A stretch of 64,000 bases of DNA, from assembly GCA_036365515.1 (NCBI GenBank), contig CM070876.1:93121800-93185799 (forward strand), given 5' to 3'. The DNA comes from Torymus aiolomorphi. Lineage: Eukaryota; Arthropoda; Insecta; Hymenoptera; Torymidae. Below are positions 20,016 through 31,349 of this stretch, piece after piece. A program made the position numbers and the translations under genes. Numbering within the stretch: the first letter of the stretch is position 1; each line of letters opens with the position of its first letter. The notes beneath the pieces are model-generated. The model searched no databases. It was given only the letters and a program-made list of their open reading frames with translations, and was not told the DNA's origin.

Positions 20016-20549
20016 GAGGCGTTTCACGTCAACTGCCCCAGCGCCGCGCGCGAGCGCCAAATCGTGCTATTACTAACCCATGTTTATGATACTAAAATGT
20101 AACTAAAAAAATTGTTTTATAAGCGTTTTCGACGTATTTTTTTTCTCAGCTTTCCAATGGTGTAGGCAGTTTTTCCGAAATTTTCCATTTTCACCTTCAA
20201 AAAGTACAAAACGTCTTATATCCCAAAAAGTGTATTTTTAATATTTTTTTTTGACCATTTAGATCGAAACCTGAGCATTTTTTTACATAGGAAATATTTT
20301 TTTTCATAATTTCCTCAGGATATTTTCTTCGAGAAATAGAACGTGAAAGAGTAGCGGAACGGCTCTCCTGCACGCGGGACGTCGCGCGGGACGTCGCGTG
20401 AACTAGGCCTGCCTCGCTACCTAATAACCTTTCATAATCTTTACCTGTTCTTTCGAATTCTTTGTAATGTAAGAATAATATTTTATTATCTTTTTTATAA
20501 AAAAAAAAAAAAACAGAGTTTCATAGCTAACGGCAATATAGTAACTATA

Positions 20550-22803
20550 CTAACGCTTTTTTCTCAGTGCAGATAATTTTTCTTTGTTTTTTCTAACGGT
20601 TTTTCTCGGGAAGATTTGATATTTAGAACTTAAAGAGGTTTTTTTGAGCTTCAATGTACTTTCATCAAATGGAATAATAGCATGGCATTGTAATGTGCCT
20701 GGTACGAATTTAGCCTTATCCAATCTTGGTTTTAGTTTCAAGACAGTATCTTCATATGATTCTTTACTGCTATAAAAAACTTTGGTTTCTTTGCAATAAT
20801 CTTTAGCCCAGTTATAAAGCTTTTCTGGCGTTAAAATATGATTATTAGAAGAAACTTGTAGACTCGCTCGTTTTGCACCTCTTTTTCGCTTGGCGCCTAT
20901 ACCATCGCATGCACCTTTGCCATGCGCCGTGGCATAAAAATGCCACTCAACTGGAACACCAAAATCTTTCTCATGAAAAAGAATATTTAGAAAATTAGAT
21001 TTATTTTTAAAATGCTGACCTGCTCCATCAGTCAAATAATAGAATTTTTTTACTATGAATTTAGTTTTGAGATAAGATATTATAACTTCTTGATATTCAT
21101 AAACGGCAACAGTATCATGGTTTAGATTGTCGGAAATCACAGCAATGCTTATATGTTTAAGCTCTTCATTTTCTTTATAATACACAACAACTGTAAAAAC
21201 AGTTGCTTAGTTGTTGTTCCAGTGGAACGATTGTGTAGAATTTTGTATAACAAACGGATAATTTTCGGCAAAATCACAACACACAAGAAATTCTCCTTGT
21301 TGAAGGTTGTTTTTTAAGTCACTTACAAAAATGATTGATTCTTAGCAAAAAAATCGTGAGATTTTAATTTTATCAATTTTTCTCCCAGTATGTCCATAAA
21401 TTCATAAGCATTTACAGTTTTAGAAGCCATTGTACACCAATCTGTATGAAACCATAATTCATACTCTATTTGAAAAATATCACTTTCAACAAAACATTCA
21501 AGCAAATGTTTACGTAATATAGTCATATTGGGGCAATCTAAACAGTCACCCAAGTAGCATCTATCGTATGCATCATTACACATAATTGCTTGGCTGCAAT
21601 CCTGGCAGTTTTTAGGAGGCAGTCTAGTATCTTTTGTTAAATTTTCTAGATCCATAGCACTTAGCATGAGCTTTACGTTTTCGTGATGTACACACACGCA
21701 TACCTTATGCGTACCACTACTTCCAGCTAAAACACAATGTGGTGGCCTCAATTGTGTAAATTTAGTAAAACCAATACTAACGTGTTCATTTTCTTTTTTA
21801 TATAAACTATACAGTTCATTTAAATTACCAAGCAGTAATCTTTTTTGAACATGTTCTCTTTTACCATTGCTCTGCTTAAGAGAGTGTGGTACTCATGCAC
21901 TCTGTTTTACCGGCAGAACACGGTAAATTCTATATTATTAAAATAAATATATCGAATTACGTCTTATAAAGAGATAGTTGCCCTGCACAATGTAATAATC
22001 TACCAACCTACGCAGTTTTGAGCTCAAATATCAACGGAATCCTAAAAAATTTTGCGAACAAAAATAACCGAAATTTCGTTCGCAAAATTTTTTAGGGTGC
22101 CGTTGATATTTGGGCTCAGAACTGCGCAAGCTGATAGATTATTACATTGCACAGGGCAACTATCTCTTTATAAGACGTAATTCAATATATTTATTCTAAT
22201 AATATACAATTTACCGAGTTCTGCCAGTAAAACAGAGTGCATAAGTACCACACCCCCTTAACAGATATGTAATCTTTTAAACCTGGCATAATTGGGCTTA
22301 CATCACCTTTTTCATAAAATATTTTCACTGAATTTACAGGTTCAGCTGAAAGTAGTTTGCCACTTTTATTAGCAGGTATTAAAAATCTTCCACTTTTAGC
22401 TACTAAATTTTTGCTTCGCGAGCTACCCGTTCAGTGCAAGCGAATTCTCGCATTAAGTCCCTACGAAACCAAAACTTAGGCGCAAGAGTTAGTAACTGAA
22501 TTCTCTCTTACTTATTTGTTGATTCTGAATTTTTTTCTTTATTTGTTCAAGAACTGCAACACCAGCTTTGTGATACTCATCGTTACACACTATTTTAGCC
22601 TTTTTAGCATCAACTGGAGGTAAACTTGATTTATGTTTGTAAATTTGGCGTTGACAGTTAGAACAAATTTTTGCTTTTTCTGGTACTAAGGGATATACGC
22701 TTCTTAAAGGTGTTGGAAAGTCGATCAAATCTCTTATTTTATATGAAGGGTGATCATTTTTATTTAAAGGATTTATGCATTTTAATTTCCAAATTGAATC
22801 CAT
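20550..22803 (-). pseudogene. DDE-type transposase of the 3.4-kb transposon (broken)
   Basis: The N-terminal part (22489-22803, ATG at 22803) has CSNCQRQIY, a possible zinc ribbon. After the MITE come LRPPHCVLAGSSGTHKVCVC and a Cys-rich stretch (CQDCSQAIMC, CYLGDCLDC). Then the core follows: VCCDFAENYPFVIQ, FHWNNN, ISDNLNHD, YLTDGAGQHFKNKSNFLN, EWHFYATAHGKGACDGIG. The Asp residues in DFAEN and TDGAGQ are probable DDE catalytic residues. One TAA at about 21208 sits where related proteins have Gln, between HWNNN and ATV. A region around 22380-22490 is poorly conserved, so another defect may lie there. The family is common as uncharacterised insect and hydra proteins. Confidence 0.82.
21880..22257. 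mobile_element. 378-bp TTAA-flanked foldback MITE inside the transposase
   Basis: TTAA at 21876-21879 and 22258-22261 borders mirrored ends (GTGTGGTACTCATGCACTCT and its complement with one change). The element is an inverted repeat along almost its whole length, centred at about 22070 (AAATTTCG). It splits the transposase frame. Confidence 0.92.
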
Positions 22804-23422
22804 TTTAGTTGCTACAATAAACGAAAGAAATAACGAAACAAAGGGTTACCGATGATTTAATCATCAAATACACGAAAGACACTATGAAATCCAAATTTGA
22901 TTGTATTGATAGAAATTCGAAAAAATTTCGAAGAGGAATAAGATGAAAAGTCATTGCAATTATATACTTTCGACGTGACGATTCACATACGGATAGAAAA
23001 TTCCGATATGAAAGCCACCTATCGAAAGAAAAATGAATCATGCGCTGCCGCGCGACGTCCCGCGCGCAGGACAGCCGTTGCGATACTCTTTCGCGTTCTA
23101 TTTCTCGAAGAAAACATCCTGAGTAAATTATGAAAAAAATCATTTCCGATGTAAAAAATGCTCAGGTTTCGATCTAAATGGTCAAAAAAAATATTAAAAA
23201 TACATTTTTTGAGATATAAGATGTTTTGTACTTTTCGAAGGTAAAAATGGAAAATTTTGGAAAAACTGCCTACACCATTGGAAAGCTGAAGAAAAAATAC
23301 GTCGGAAACGCTTATGAAACAATATTTTTAGTTACATTTTGGTATCATAGACATGAGTTAGACATAGCACGATTTGGCGCTCGCGCCCGGTGCTGGGGCA
23401 GTTGACGTGAAACGCCTCATAT

Positions 23423-24064
23423 AGGTATGATATCACATTTGAAAATTCACATAACGTAAAAAAAGAAATTGTACTCTTTATTGTAATCACAAATACATGT
23501 TTATAAGATGCTATATAAATTAGATTATCCCTGTGTACGGCAGGCAGTACCGTACACGGAAATGGGAATGCACTGTCCTGACAGTCAGCAGAGTGAGCAT
23601 GCTCGAACTAAATGAGAGAGCGTGCTCACTGTCAGCAAGCATACAGTCGCACCCAAAACAACAGCAATCAAGCTCACGCTAAAGAACCGTGCGTACGCTC
23701 ATCGTATGTGAGCGTGAGGCTTGCAGTCATACACGGTGCATATATCTGCCAAGTTAGCTCGCCGAAAATCACTCTTATCGCCCACCTTCGAAGGACAGCA
23801 GCTGATCTTCAGTATGCAGCCGGTGGCTGCAGAAGAAAACGGATGAGAGACTATTGTGCGAGCGCCTCAACGGCGAGCGGGAGGAAGCGAGCGAGAGAGA
23901 GAGATAGAAAACGTAAGTGGCCACTGTGCATTGATATTGTATTGCGCGCGTGCTGCTCTAAGTTGCCAATAAATTCTACAGTGATTTTTTATCCTACATT
24001 CGCAAGTTCTTTATTACCCGATTCCTTCCATCCCAACGCACCTTATCCGACTTTCACCTAGCCA
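23423..24064. other. No confident gene
   Basis: A plus-strand frame (23612-24061) covers a GC-richer patch with direct and inverted repeats of GAGCATGCTC and GTGAGCGTGAG type. The predicted product has no recognisable domain. I do not call it a gene. Confidence 0.5.
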
Positions 24065-24330
24065 GTACTAAAAAGCTATTTTCCCAACTTTAATTCAACT
24101 GTTACTACAGACTTGTATTACACTTTCAAAAACTTTTTTAATATACCTTCACATATAATGCACTAAATATATACTCTCAAATCCGTTGATGAATGCAAAA
24201 AATGGAAACTAAGAATAACACTTTACATAAAGAAAGTGCTGATATCACAGTAGTTGTATGAAATGACAGTTGTGCATGTTTAAACTGATGCTTGCAGACA
24301 TTTATATAGTTTGCAATAATGGAGTGAGTG
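24065..24330 (+). repeat. Uninterrupted relative of the TTAA-element interior (empty site)
   Basis: 24071-24130 matches 6040-6103 (AAAGCTATT, AACTTTAATTCA, TTCTAAAAACTT or similar) and 24145-24330 matches 10099-10300. At the point where the other copy has the 14-bp repeat and 4 kb of ribozyme satellite, this copy runs straight through CTTTTTTAATATACCTTCAC. Confidence 0.78.
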
Positions 24331-24735
24331 GGGGTAGTTAAGAATTACAATGGTTAGAAATTCCGATAGCGAAAATCCCGATAGGTAATTTAAATGATAG
24401 CTAAATCATCGAAATAAGATTTTAATCGAATAGGAAAAATTCCTACGAGGAAATTATAGATGGTCAAACGTTCCGAAAATAATTCTGACAATGGTTCATA
24501 GTAACGAAAATCAAATGTCGGAAAGGTCGAATAGTCGAAATAAAAACTATCATCGGTTACATTAGATATGGGTACAAATTCCGAAAGTCGGAGGTTAAAT
24601 GGGCCGAAATTCCGAAAACTAATAAAACACTTCTTAAATAGTTGTATAAAGATATACGTTTGCGCTAGTTCCAATTCCTGCGCATGCCGTACGGCCCGAG
24701 CAAGAGCCGCACGTCTACGCCTAAATCGACATGAT
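24331..24735. other. No confident gene; purine-rich repeats
   Basis: Short recurring units of the type AAATTCCGA(A/T)A(G/A) are scattered in 24355-24620. No family recognised. Confidence 0.4.
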
Positions 24736-25260
24736 CATTACCGCCGAGACTTTTGAGAAACACAAGGAGTGTCTCAAAATTGTGCTAGAGAGACTTGTGG
24801 CCGCTAGACTCTCGCTTAACCCAGTTGAAATCTCCAGAAACTAATGTTTTCATTAGCTTAAGCCAATCAGTAGATTATGCCGACGTCGTTTATGCCGATG
24901 AATAGACAAATTTTATTTGATTTAATAAGACTTTACTGGTGCAAATACTTATAATATCTTATGCAAATTTTTTTTATTGGACTTTATTGGTTACTTTCAA
25001 CTGGGAACCCAGATAAATGCGTGTTTTGCAAACCAGAGGTAGCTTACCTCGGTTTTCTGGTTAACCGAGATGGCACGAGGCCCAATCCGGCTAAGGTTAC
25101 CGATCAAAAATTACCCGAAGCCGAAGAACCTGAAGCATCTTCGAAAATTCCAAGGCATGGCCTCCTGGTACCGGAGGTTTATTCCCGATTACGCCACGAT
25201 CGCAGAGCCCCTCACATGACTAACAAGGAAGAACGAGAAGTTCGAGTGGCTTGATGGCAT
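24736..25260 (+). pseudogene. Gypsy-type LTR retrotransposon RT fragment, split by an insertion
   Basis: The frame TAETFEKHKECLKIVLERL then RLSLNP (about 24740-24830) continues at 25003 with NPDKCVFCKPEVAYLGFLVN and RDGTRPNPAKV, then, after a frameshift, FIPDYATIAEPLT and KFEW. This is the end of the reverse transcriptase and its connection toward RNase H in Ty3/Gypsy elements. The catalytic YxDD region is absent. An insert at about 24824-25002 separates the two halves. Dead fragment, no LTR seen. Confidence 0.85.
24822..25009. mobile_element. About 180-bp insertion in the Gypsy fragment
   Basis: CCCAGTTGAAA at the left opposes TTTCAACTGGG at the right, and AACCCAG occurs at both junctions (24820-24826 and 25010-25016). 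Removing the insert and one AACCCAG restores the LNPDKC reading of the RT. Either a 7-bp duplication, or 11-bp inverted termini with a shorter duplication. Confidence 0.7.
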
Positions 25261-25860
25261 TATTCAAACATATCTTATTTCGATCGAATTTTTCTAAACT
25301 TATTCACTCTCTTAGGGAGTATAGTTTCTTTTCACGAAATACCAACAAGTTCATACGAACAATTGTAAGCGGTTATAATTTTAAATTGTAAATTTGGTAA
25401 AATCAGGTGGACCACCTTCCGTTTATATTCTAGTTGACCATGAAGTAGGATGGTTTCTCTATAATTCTCTATGCTGTATTAAATTTTGAAAAATAAGTAG
25501 AGGTTATAATATATATTGAGTATGTTGTCCATTATCTAAAATAAAAATTCTGTATTATTTTTTTTGTTATTGTCTTTGCTTGTTAAAATGTTATTTCGTT
25601 TGTTTTGATAGCATTGCGAATTATTGTATGCTGATCCCTTTCAAGTTTGTTCATATTTGGTTCTTTAATTGGCAATATTGTGTCTCCTCTTTTGAAAATT
25701 TTCATGATATTGAATTTATTGTAGCAATCTTTAGATTTTAATTTTAATCTTGTATTTTTACAAATTCTTTAAAATGTTCTTTATAATTAGATATCCATTT
25801 TAGTTTTTTGACGTTTTTATCAGATGTTACTTTGGTTAAAACTAACTACAATTGGTGTAC
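25261..25860. other. AT-rich, no gene seen
   Basis: No recognisable frame, repeat or motif. It may include the end of the broken gene to its right. Confidence 0.4.
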
Positions 25861-27237
25861 TTTATTAGGATTTGTATTTAGATTGATTATTACGTTATGA
25901 TCTTGATTATCAAAGATCTCTTTTAGTTGACTTTTATTCTCAAGCTATTCTCGGTGTTCTTGATTATCAAATAATTTTAGATGACCTTTATTCTCTAGAT
26001 TTTTTTGAAGTTTTTCATTATCAAACATATCTTTTGGTTGATTTTCATTTTCAGAAACTACTATACTATTATTTCATAAGTTCTTTAGATTTTTTTTTAT
26101 CATTTAATAAAGACTCTTCGGAATGTATTAATACTATATTCGCTTCTAACGAATTTTCAAGCGATTTTCGTTGGAGTTTAATTTCAATTTGAACATATTC
26201 GAAATCAAATGATTCAGCTAAAGCAGAAATTTTGTATAAAATGTCTTTAAGATCATCATAAAAAGTTACTGTTTCTAATGAATTATTATCTTTTTCATTA
26301 TTTTCATTTAAATTTTCGTCCTTTTGGTTATTTATATCATTAAAATAAATTAAATTAATTTCATCATCATCCTCGTTAGTTTTAATATGAATTTCACTAA
26401 AATTCATTAAATTAATTTTATCGCTAGTTTCATGATCGTTTGAAGTAGGTTCGGTAAAAGCAAGGAAATTTGTATCCTCAATATTTTGAATTTCATGATT
26501 ATTTATGAAATTTTTGTTAAAATCAATTAAATTAATTTCTTCATCATTATTAATTATTTTAGATTCTTCTATGATATTGATTTCCTGTTTATTATATGTA
26601 ATTAGTTTATTTTCATCGTATAGCTCAATATTAGTTGCATTAATTTTATTTTTCTTTGTTCTGAAATCGTTAATTGATTCGTTTATTGTATTATTATATG
26701 ATTCAACAGTATTATTATGCGACTCATCAGTATTATTGGATTATTCGGGTATTGTTTGAGTGACTCACATTTTGCAATTTTACCTAAATCTTCAATAAAA
26801 TTTAAAATTAAAATGTTCGCCTCTTCACAATTCGATGCGTCGTGATCGTTTCCTGAGCAAACTGCACACCAAATTATTTTTTCCGTAGTTCTGCAGTAAT
26901 TCGATGAGCAGTCTTTGATTGAGTGACCCATGATTCCCCAACTATAACAACCAAGTTCATATTCGTTTATAATAGAAGATTGAATAACTGTATGTCCTAT
27001 GTTTTGACAATACTGGCAATGAGTTACATTACTTTTGTTGAATTTACATATATTTATAGTATGTCCCTCTTGGTTACAAAAATTACATTCTATTTTATTT
27101 TTGACTGAATCGCAGTAGTATGATGTGTGATTTCCACTTTTGCAATAAAGAGATGCTGTTCATGGGCAAAGTAAGGCTTCATGACCTTGATTTTTATAAA
27201 TTTGACAATGAACTATTCTGTAAGGTTTATACATGGA
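25861..27237 (-). pseudogene. Zinc-knuckle-array protein with acidic low-complexity tail (broken)
   Basis: The minus-strand frame starts with ATG at about 27237. One frame encodes a run of knuckle-like units, including one perfect CX2CX4HX4C (CNFCNQEGHTINIC) and degenerate ones (CQYCQNIGHTV, CYSWGIMGHSIKDC, CAVCSGNDHDASNC). A single TGA interrupts it near 27163 and further stops follow about 26683. Downstream comes an Asn/Asp/Glu-rich part with repeated INLIDFN, INLMNF and INLIYFN, and a terminal FDNxxxxxxxLENK repeat. Zinc knuckles bind single-stranded nucleic acid and are typical of retroelement Gag and of CNBP-like proteins. No RT is next to it. Origin unresolved. Confidence 0.6.
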
Positions 27238-27431
27238 TAACTTCATATCAACTGTTCAGCTCAAAATTTTAAAATTGCTCAAAATTTTTTTACTTATTCC
27301 AAATTGTAAGTAGAATTGCTCAGAATTTCTGCAGATCGATGCCAATCGTTTTGCTAATTTATACTTGACAGAACACCATTCAAAATATGATTAAGGCGAA
27401 TGCGACTGTATCAATATCCCTCACCAAAGGC

Positions 27432-27670
27432 TGAAAAATTTGTAAAAAAGGTTACCTTTAAAATGCGACCTTGATCAAGATGGTAATAGATCAAAGAAAA
27501 AAGTTACGAGCAATTAAAACTGTCAAAACAGTGATAAATACTATTATAGTACTATAACAGTATTTTTTTAAATTTGTAAAGAAGGTTACCTTTAAAATGC
27601 GACCTTGATCATGATGGTAATAGATCACAGGAAAACGTTACGGGCAATTAAAACTGTCAAAACAGTAAAA
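27432..27670 (+). repeat. Tandem duplication (about 105 bp) flanking a 26-bp near-palindrome
   Basis: 27432-27535 and 27571-27670 are near-identical (AAGGTTACCTTTAAAATGCG, ACCTTGATCA, AATTAAAACTGTCAAAACAG). Between them lies ATACTATTATAGTACTATAA and on to 27563, the same palindrome as at 31317-31342. Confidence 0.82.
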
Positions 27671-28944
27671 AAACCGCTGCCAATTCATTGGCACGTAGCT
27701 TCCTCAAAATAATTTTTTGATTCCTTTTATTAAATTAAAATTCGAAAAATAAATTTTTCTGTCCTCCGGCCGGAAATCGCCAACTTCCCAGCCGCTGCGC
27801 GAAACGAAGTTGCCGCTTTCCGGCGCCGTCGAGCAGAAAAATAATATACAGACCTTGGCCAGTAAAAAAGAAAGCCTCAGATCATTTCTTATTTTTACTG
27901 CCTAGGTGTGTAATATACTATTTCACGAAAAAAATTGGAAAAATTTTATGAAAAATATTAACTTGTAATTTTTTCATGGCTATTCATTGAGGTTCCATGT
28001 GCAATTTATTTGTTTGTGATTTTAATTCTTATACGAATGGAAAACAATCTTCTTCAAGTTCTATTCTTCATCAAAATTTTCTTCTTCAAGTCTACTGTCA
28101 ACGGCTTCTCGTCGTACATTGGTTCGAAATAAAAAAAATATTCTAAAGTTGTTCTTTGATTGTGTTTACCTCAAATATTTCTGAAATTTATGAACCAATC
28201 ATTTTGCCAAAAGAACTCATCCGAGAACTATCAATAAAACCGCTGCCAATTCATTGGCACGTAGCTTCCTCAAACTTAATTTACTGATTCCTTTAGTTAA
28301 TTTTTAATTCCAATATTTAAAATTTAATACTTCAGAAAGACAGAAATAACAAAACTCCAACATAATTTATTCAAATTTTTATAGATTATACATTACCACA
28401 AAATTTCACATACCTAAAATATATATCACAATTGTCTATAAATTTGCAACTGATATTTAGAGCTCTATGTATTTGAATGTAATTTATAGCATTCGAAACA
28501 TAATTAAATTACCTATATTTTCTAAAAAAAATTAATTTTCTAGCTATCACGGTTCTTTTGTTATTAATAGAAATGTAAAAATTTAAAAATTAAAAAAAAA
28601 TGAGTTTTGGATGTTCAACTATTACGATAGTAAAATTGTCTTATTCGCTTCAAAATTCATTGTACAGGTATATTATTGATAGTTCTCGGCAGAGTTTTTT
28701 TGGCAAAATGATTGGTTCACAATTTTCAGAGATATTATAAACTAAAATTATCTTTTTATAAATTAAATTAAATTTAATTATAAACTAAATTAAAAAAAAT
28801 TATAAATTAAAAAAGTAGTCTTTTATTGCATTTTAATTAAATATTCTAATTCAATTTGATAATTTGAATATAATAATAATATAATAATCCATTTTTACGT
28901 AAGAGATAGATGAAATTATACATTTTCATATAAAATTAAAATTC

Positions 28945-29090
28945 GAAATAGTATATTACGATACGTGGGCCGGAAATTGGATTTCCGGGCCGTGCGTGGT
29001 ATGACGCCCGAGGCGAAGCCGAGGGCGTCATAACGCACGGCCAGGGCATCCAATTTCCGGTCCAAGTATTGTATACTATTTTTCTTACTC
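28945..29090. repeat. Foldback hairpin with GAGGCGAAGCCGAGG apex
   Basis: AATAGTATATTACGATAC then GGCCGGAAATTGGAT and GGGCCGTGCG are mirrored by CGCACGGCC, ATCCAATTTCCGG and GTATTGTATACTATTT. The apex reads ATGACGCCCGAGGC, GAA, GCCGAGGGCGTCAT. Non-coding. Confidence 0.85.
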
Positions 29091-29825
29091 CCCGGCCGAA
29101 AGTACGTTCTGTAATTGTTAAATAATTGATAAAATTGCGTTGTCGTCTGCTAGCTGTGTTTGAGTGTTAGTTTTTCTTTCGGCCCGCTCGATAGTAGTGC
29201 CTCTGTCGGCCGCTTTGGGTAGCTCGGTCGATATTACCGACTGTTTTTTCTTTCGGCCCGGCGTAGAGAGCTGGTTTTTTGGGCGTCTGCTACTTTCGCT
29301 ATTGTACAGATGGTCTGATGCCCGCCCGACATTTGCAAGACCGAGGCGAAGCCGAGGTTTTGCTGGTCGGGGCGGGCATCAGAAACACATTCATTAAAAA
29401 AAGACAACACCACTTTTTATTTCAATTAACTCTTTTTTCTCGTCACACGTGCACTTTCCTCTGTCTATTTCATACGTGTCTAACCTTCACACCGCACAAA
29501 CATATTTTTCTCGGACGCTCCCGTCCATAAGTTTAAAAAACAATAACCACGATCAAACAAAACCACTTTTTATTTCAACTAACTTTTTTCTCGTCACCCG
29601 TGCACTTTCCTCTGTTTATTTCGTACGTGTCTAACCTTCACACCGCACAAACATCTTTCCTCGGGCATGCGCGCGGGCGCTGAAGCGCCGCGGGTCAGGA
29701 AATTTCGGCAGCCAATCAGAGCGCGCGGTTGGTCTAAAATAGGATGCGAAAGTTTCTCTTTCGGCCCGGAGATGCGGGCCGAAAGTACGTACTTTCGGGT
29801 GGGCGAGTAAGAAAAATAAATTTTT
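29085..29825. repeat. About 740-bp element with inverted ends and CTTTCGGCCCG motifs
   Basis: The left end ATTTTTCTTACTC, CGGCCGAAAGTACGT is mirrored by ACGTACTTTCGG, GAGTAAGAAAAATAAAT at the right. CTTTCGGCCCG or its complement recurs at least five times. An internal segment of about 100 bp (29410-29512) is duplicated at 29563-29662. A second hairpin apex GAGGCGAAGCCGAGG lies near 29342. Short frames here are not credible genes. Confidence 0.75.
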
Positions 29826-31316
29826 CACGAAAAAAATTGGAAAAATTTTATGGAAAATATTAACTTGTAATTTTTTCATGGCCAATTCATATTCAGTGGT
29901 AGAAATGTACTCATTCTGCAACACTACCACTGAGTATGAAATTGTTAGATGTCGGACAACAAATTTATTTTCGTGTTACGTTGAACATTGAACGTGTTAT
30001 ATTGAATGCGTTATGTGGAAAGGCTGTTATAATGTGAGGGGATGTATTTTAAAAAATTTTAAAGACAGATTTTTGTTTTCATTTTTCAATTTTTCAAGTT
30101 TTACATTTTTGTTAATAATAAAAAACCGCGATAACTAAAAAATTTTTCTGTTTAGAAAATATAAATATTTTAATTCTCTTTCAAATGCTATCCATCCCAT
30201 TCAGATACACAAAGCCATCCTCAAGAATAGATTTTAAAAATGTCTAGAAAAATTATAACCTCAAATATCTCTGAAATTTATGAACCAATCACTTTGCCAA
30301 AAGAACTCATCCGAGAACTATCAATAATATACCTCTACAATGAATTTTGAAGCGAATAAGACAATTTTACTCTTGTAATAGTTGAACATATAAAACTCAT
30401 TTTTTTTTCATTTTTCAATTTTTACGTTTTTGTGAATAACCAAAGAACCGTGACAGCTAGAGAATTAATTTTTCTTAGAAAATATAGGTAATTTAATTCT
30501 CTTTCGAATGCCATCCACTCCATTTAGATACATAGAGCCGTTCTCGAGAAATTACGATTTAAAAAAAAATTGAAAAAAATTTTAACCTCAAATATCTCCG
30601 AAATTTATGGATCATTCCTTTTGCCCAAAGAACTCACTCGATTGATATACAAAATCTACCCCTACAAAGAATTTCAAAGTGATTAAGCCAATTTTACTAT
30701 AGTTATTGAACGACAAAAAAAATCACTTTTTTTTATAAATTATTTTTTTTCTCAAAAAATAATGAATAAAAAAACCTAAAAATTTAGTAAGTTATAGTAC
30801 TTAATATTCTTTATAACCAAAAAAATATTCATGTTAATATCTTTTTTTAATTTCGAAATATAACCTATTTACAAAAAATTACGTTTTCATCAATAACTTA
30901 TGACGAAATATAGCTACCGACTTTTTTTTTTTTTTTAAATTGTAGATAATTTTATTCTACATACAGAGAATTCATGATATATAAACAATATTAATTCTAA
31001 ATATTAAAAAAATCGAAAATAAAAATTTTGAAAATTAAAAAATGGCTATAAAAAAAAAAAATTAAATTTTACAAAAATAGAATATTGACCCCAATTGTGG
31101 AAGCAAAATCTAAAAAAATGATCACTCTCCCGTTAAAATCGGTCGAGTAGATCATGAGATATCAGCGTATACGGACATACATACACACACACACATCCAT
31201 ACGGACATTTTCTAAAAATAGTGTATTTCGATTCCAAATTTGCTAAATAACATTTCTAACACATTATCTCATAAACTTTTTTTTTACTATCACAAAGCTT
31301 CCTCTAGAAGGAAGTA

Positions 31317-31342
31317 ATACTATTATAGTACTATAATAGTAT
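31317..31342. repeat. Perfect 26-bp palindrome
   Basis: ATACTATTATAGT followed by its exact reverse complement. One mismatch separates it from 27538-27563. It directly precedes the Jockey-like fragment. Confidence 0.9.
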
Positions 31343-31349
31343 TATAATA

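Larger units (their letters stand above)
20016..23418 (-). mobile_element. 3.4-kb DNA transposon with about 370-bp TIRs and 4-bp ATAT TSD
   Basis: Both ends carry GAGGCGTTTCACGTCAACTG as inverted termini, flanked by ATAT (20012-20015 and 23419-23422). The inverted repeats extend to about 20390 and 23045, including a palindromic GACGTCGCGCGGGACGTC-type stretch. Between them lies a minus-strand transposase gene (20550-22803). The 4-bp duplication plus long TIRs is compatible with Sola-type transposons; I am not sure of the superfamily. An internal TTAA MITE (21880-22257) is a later insertion. Confidence 0.87.
27671..31316. repeat. AT-rich mosaic of repeats and hairpins, no gene
   Basis: Contents seen: a short inverted repeat at 27770-27835 (CGGAAATCGCCAACTTC mirrored); an inverted pair of about 235 bp (about 28500-28735 versus 30300-30500); GCTGCCAATTCATTGGCACG at 27669 and 28240; a tandem unit of about 330 bp (about 30095-30760, AACCTCAAATATCTC and TAATTCTCTTTC recurring); and a microsatellite ATACATACACACACACACAT near 31178. 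No reading frame is convincing. Confidence 0.65.

Noticed and set aside
23612..24061. 149-codon plus-strand frame
   Set aside because: Arg/Ser/Ala-rich with no domain; overlaps short repeats; no promoter, splice or homology support.
29164..29930. Several short overlapping frames in the CTTTCGGCCCG element
   Set aside because: They cross hairpins and a 100-bp duplication, and none has a recognisable domain.
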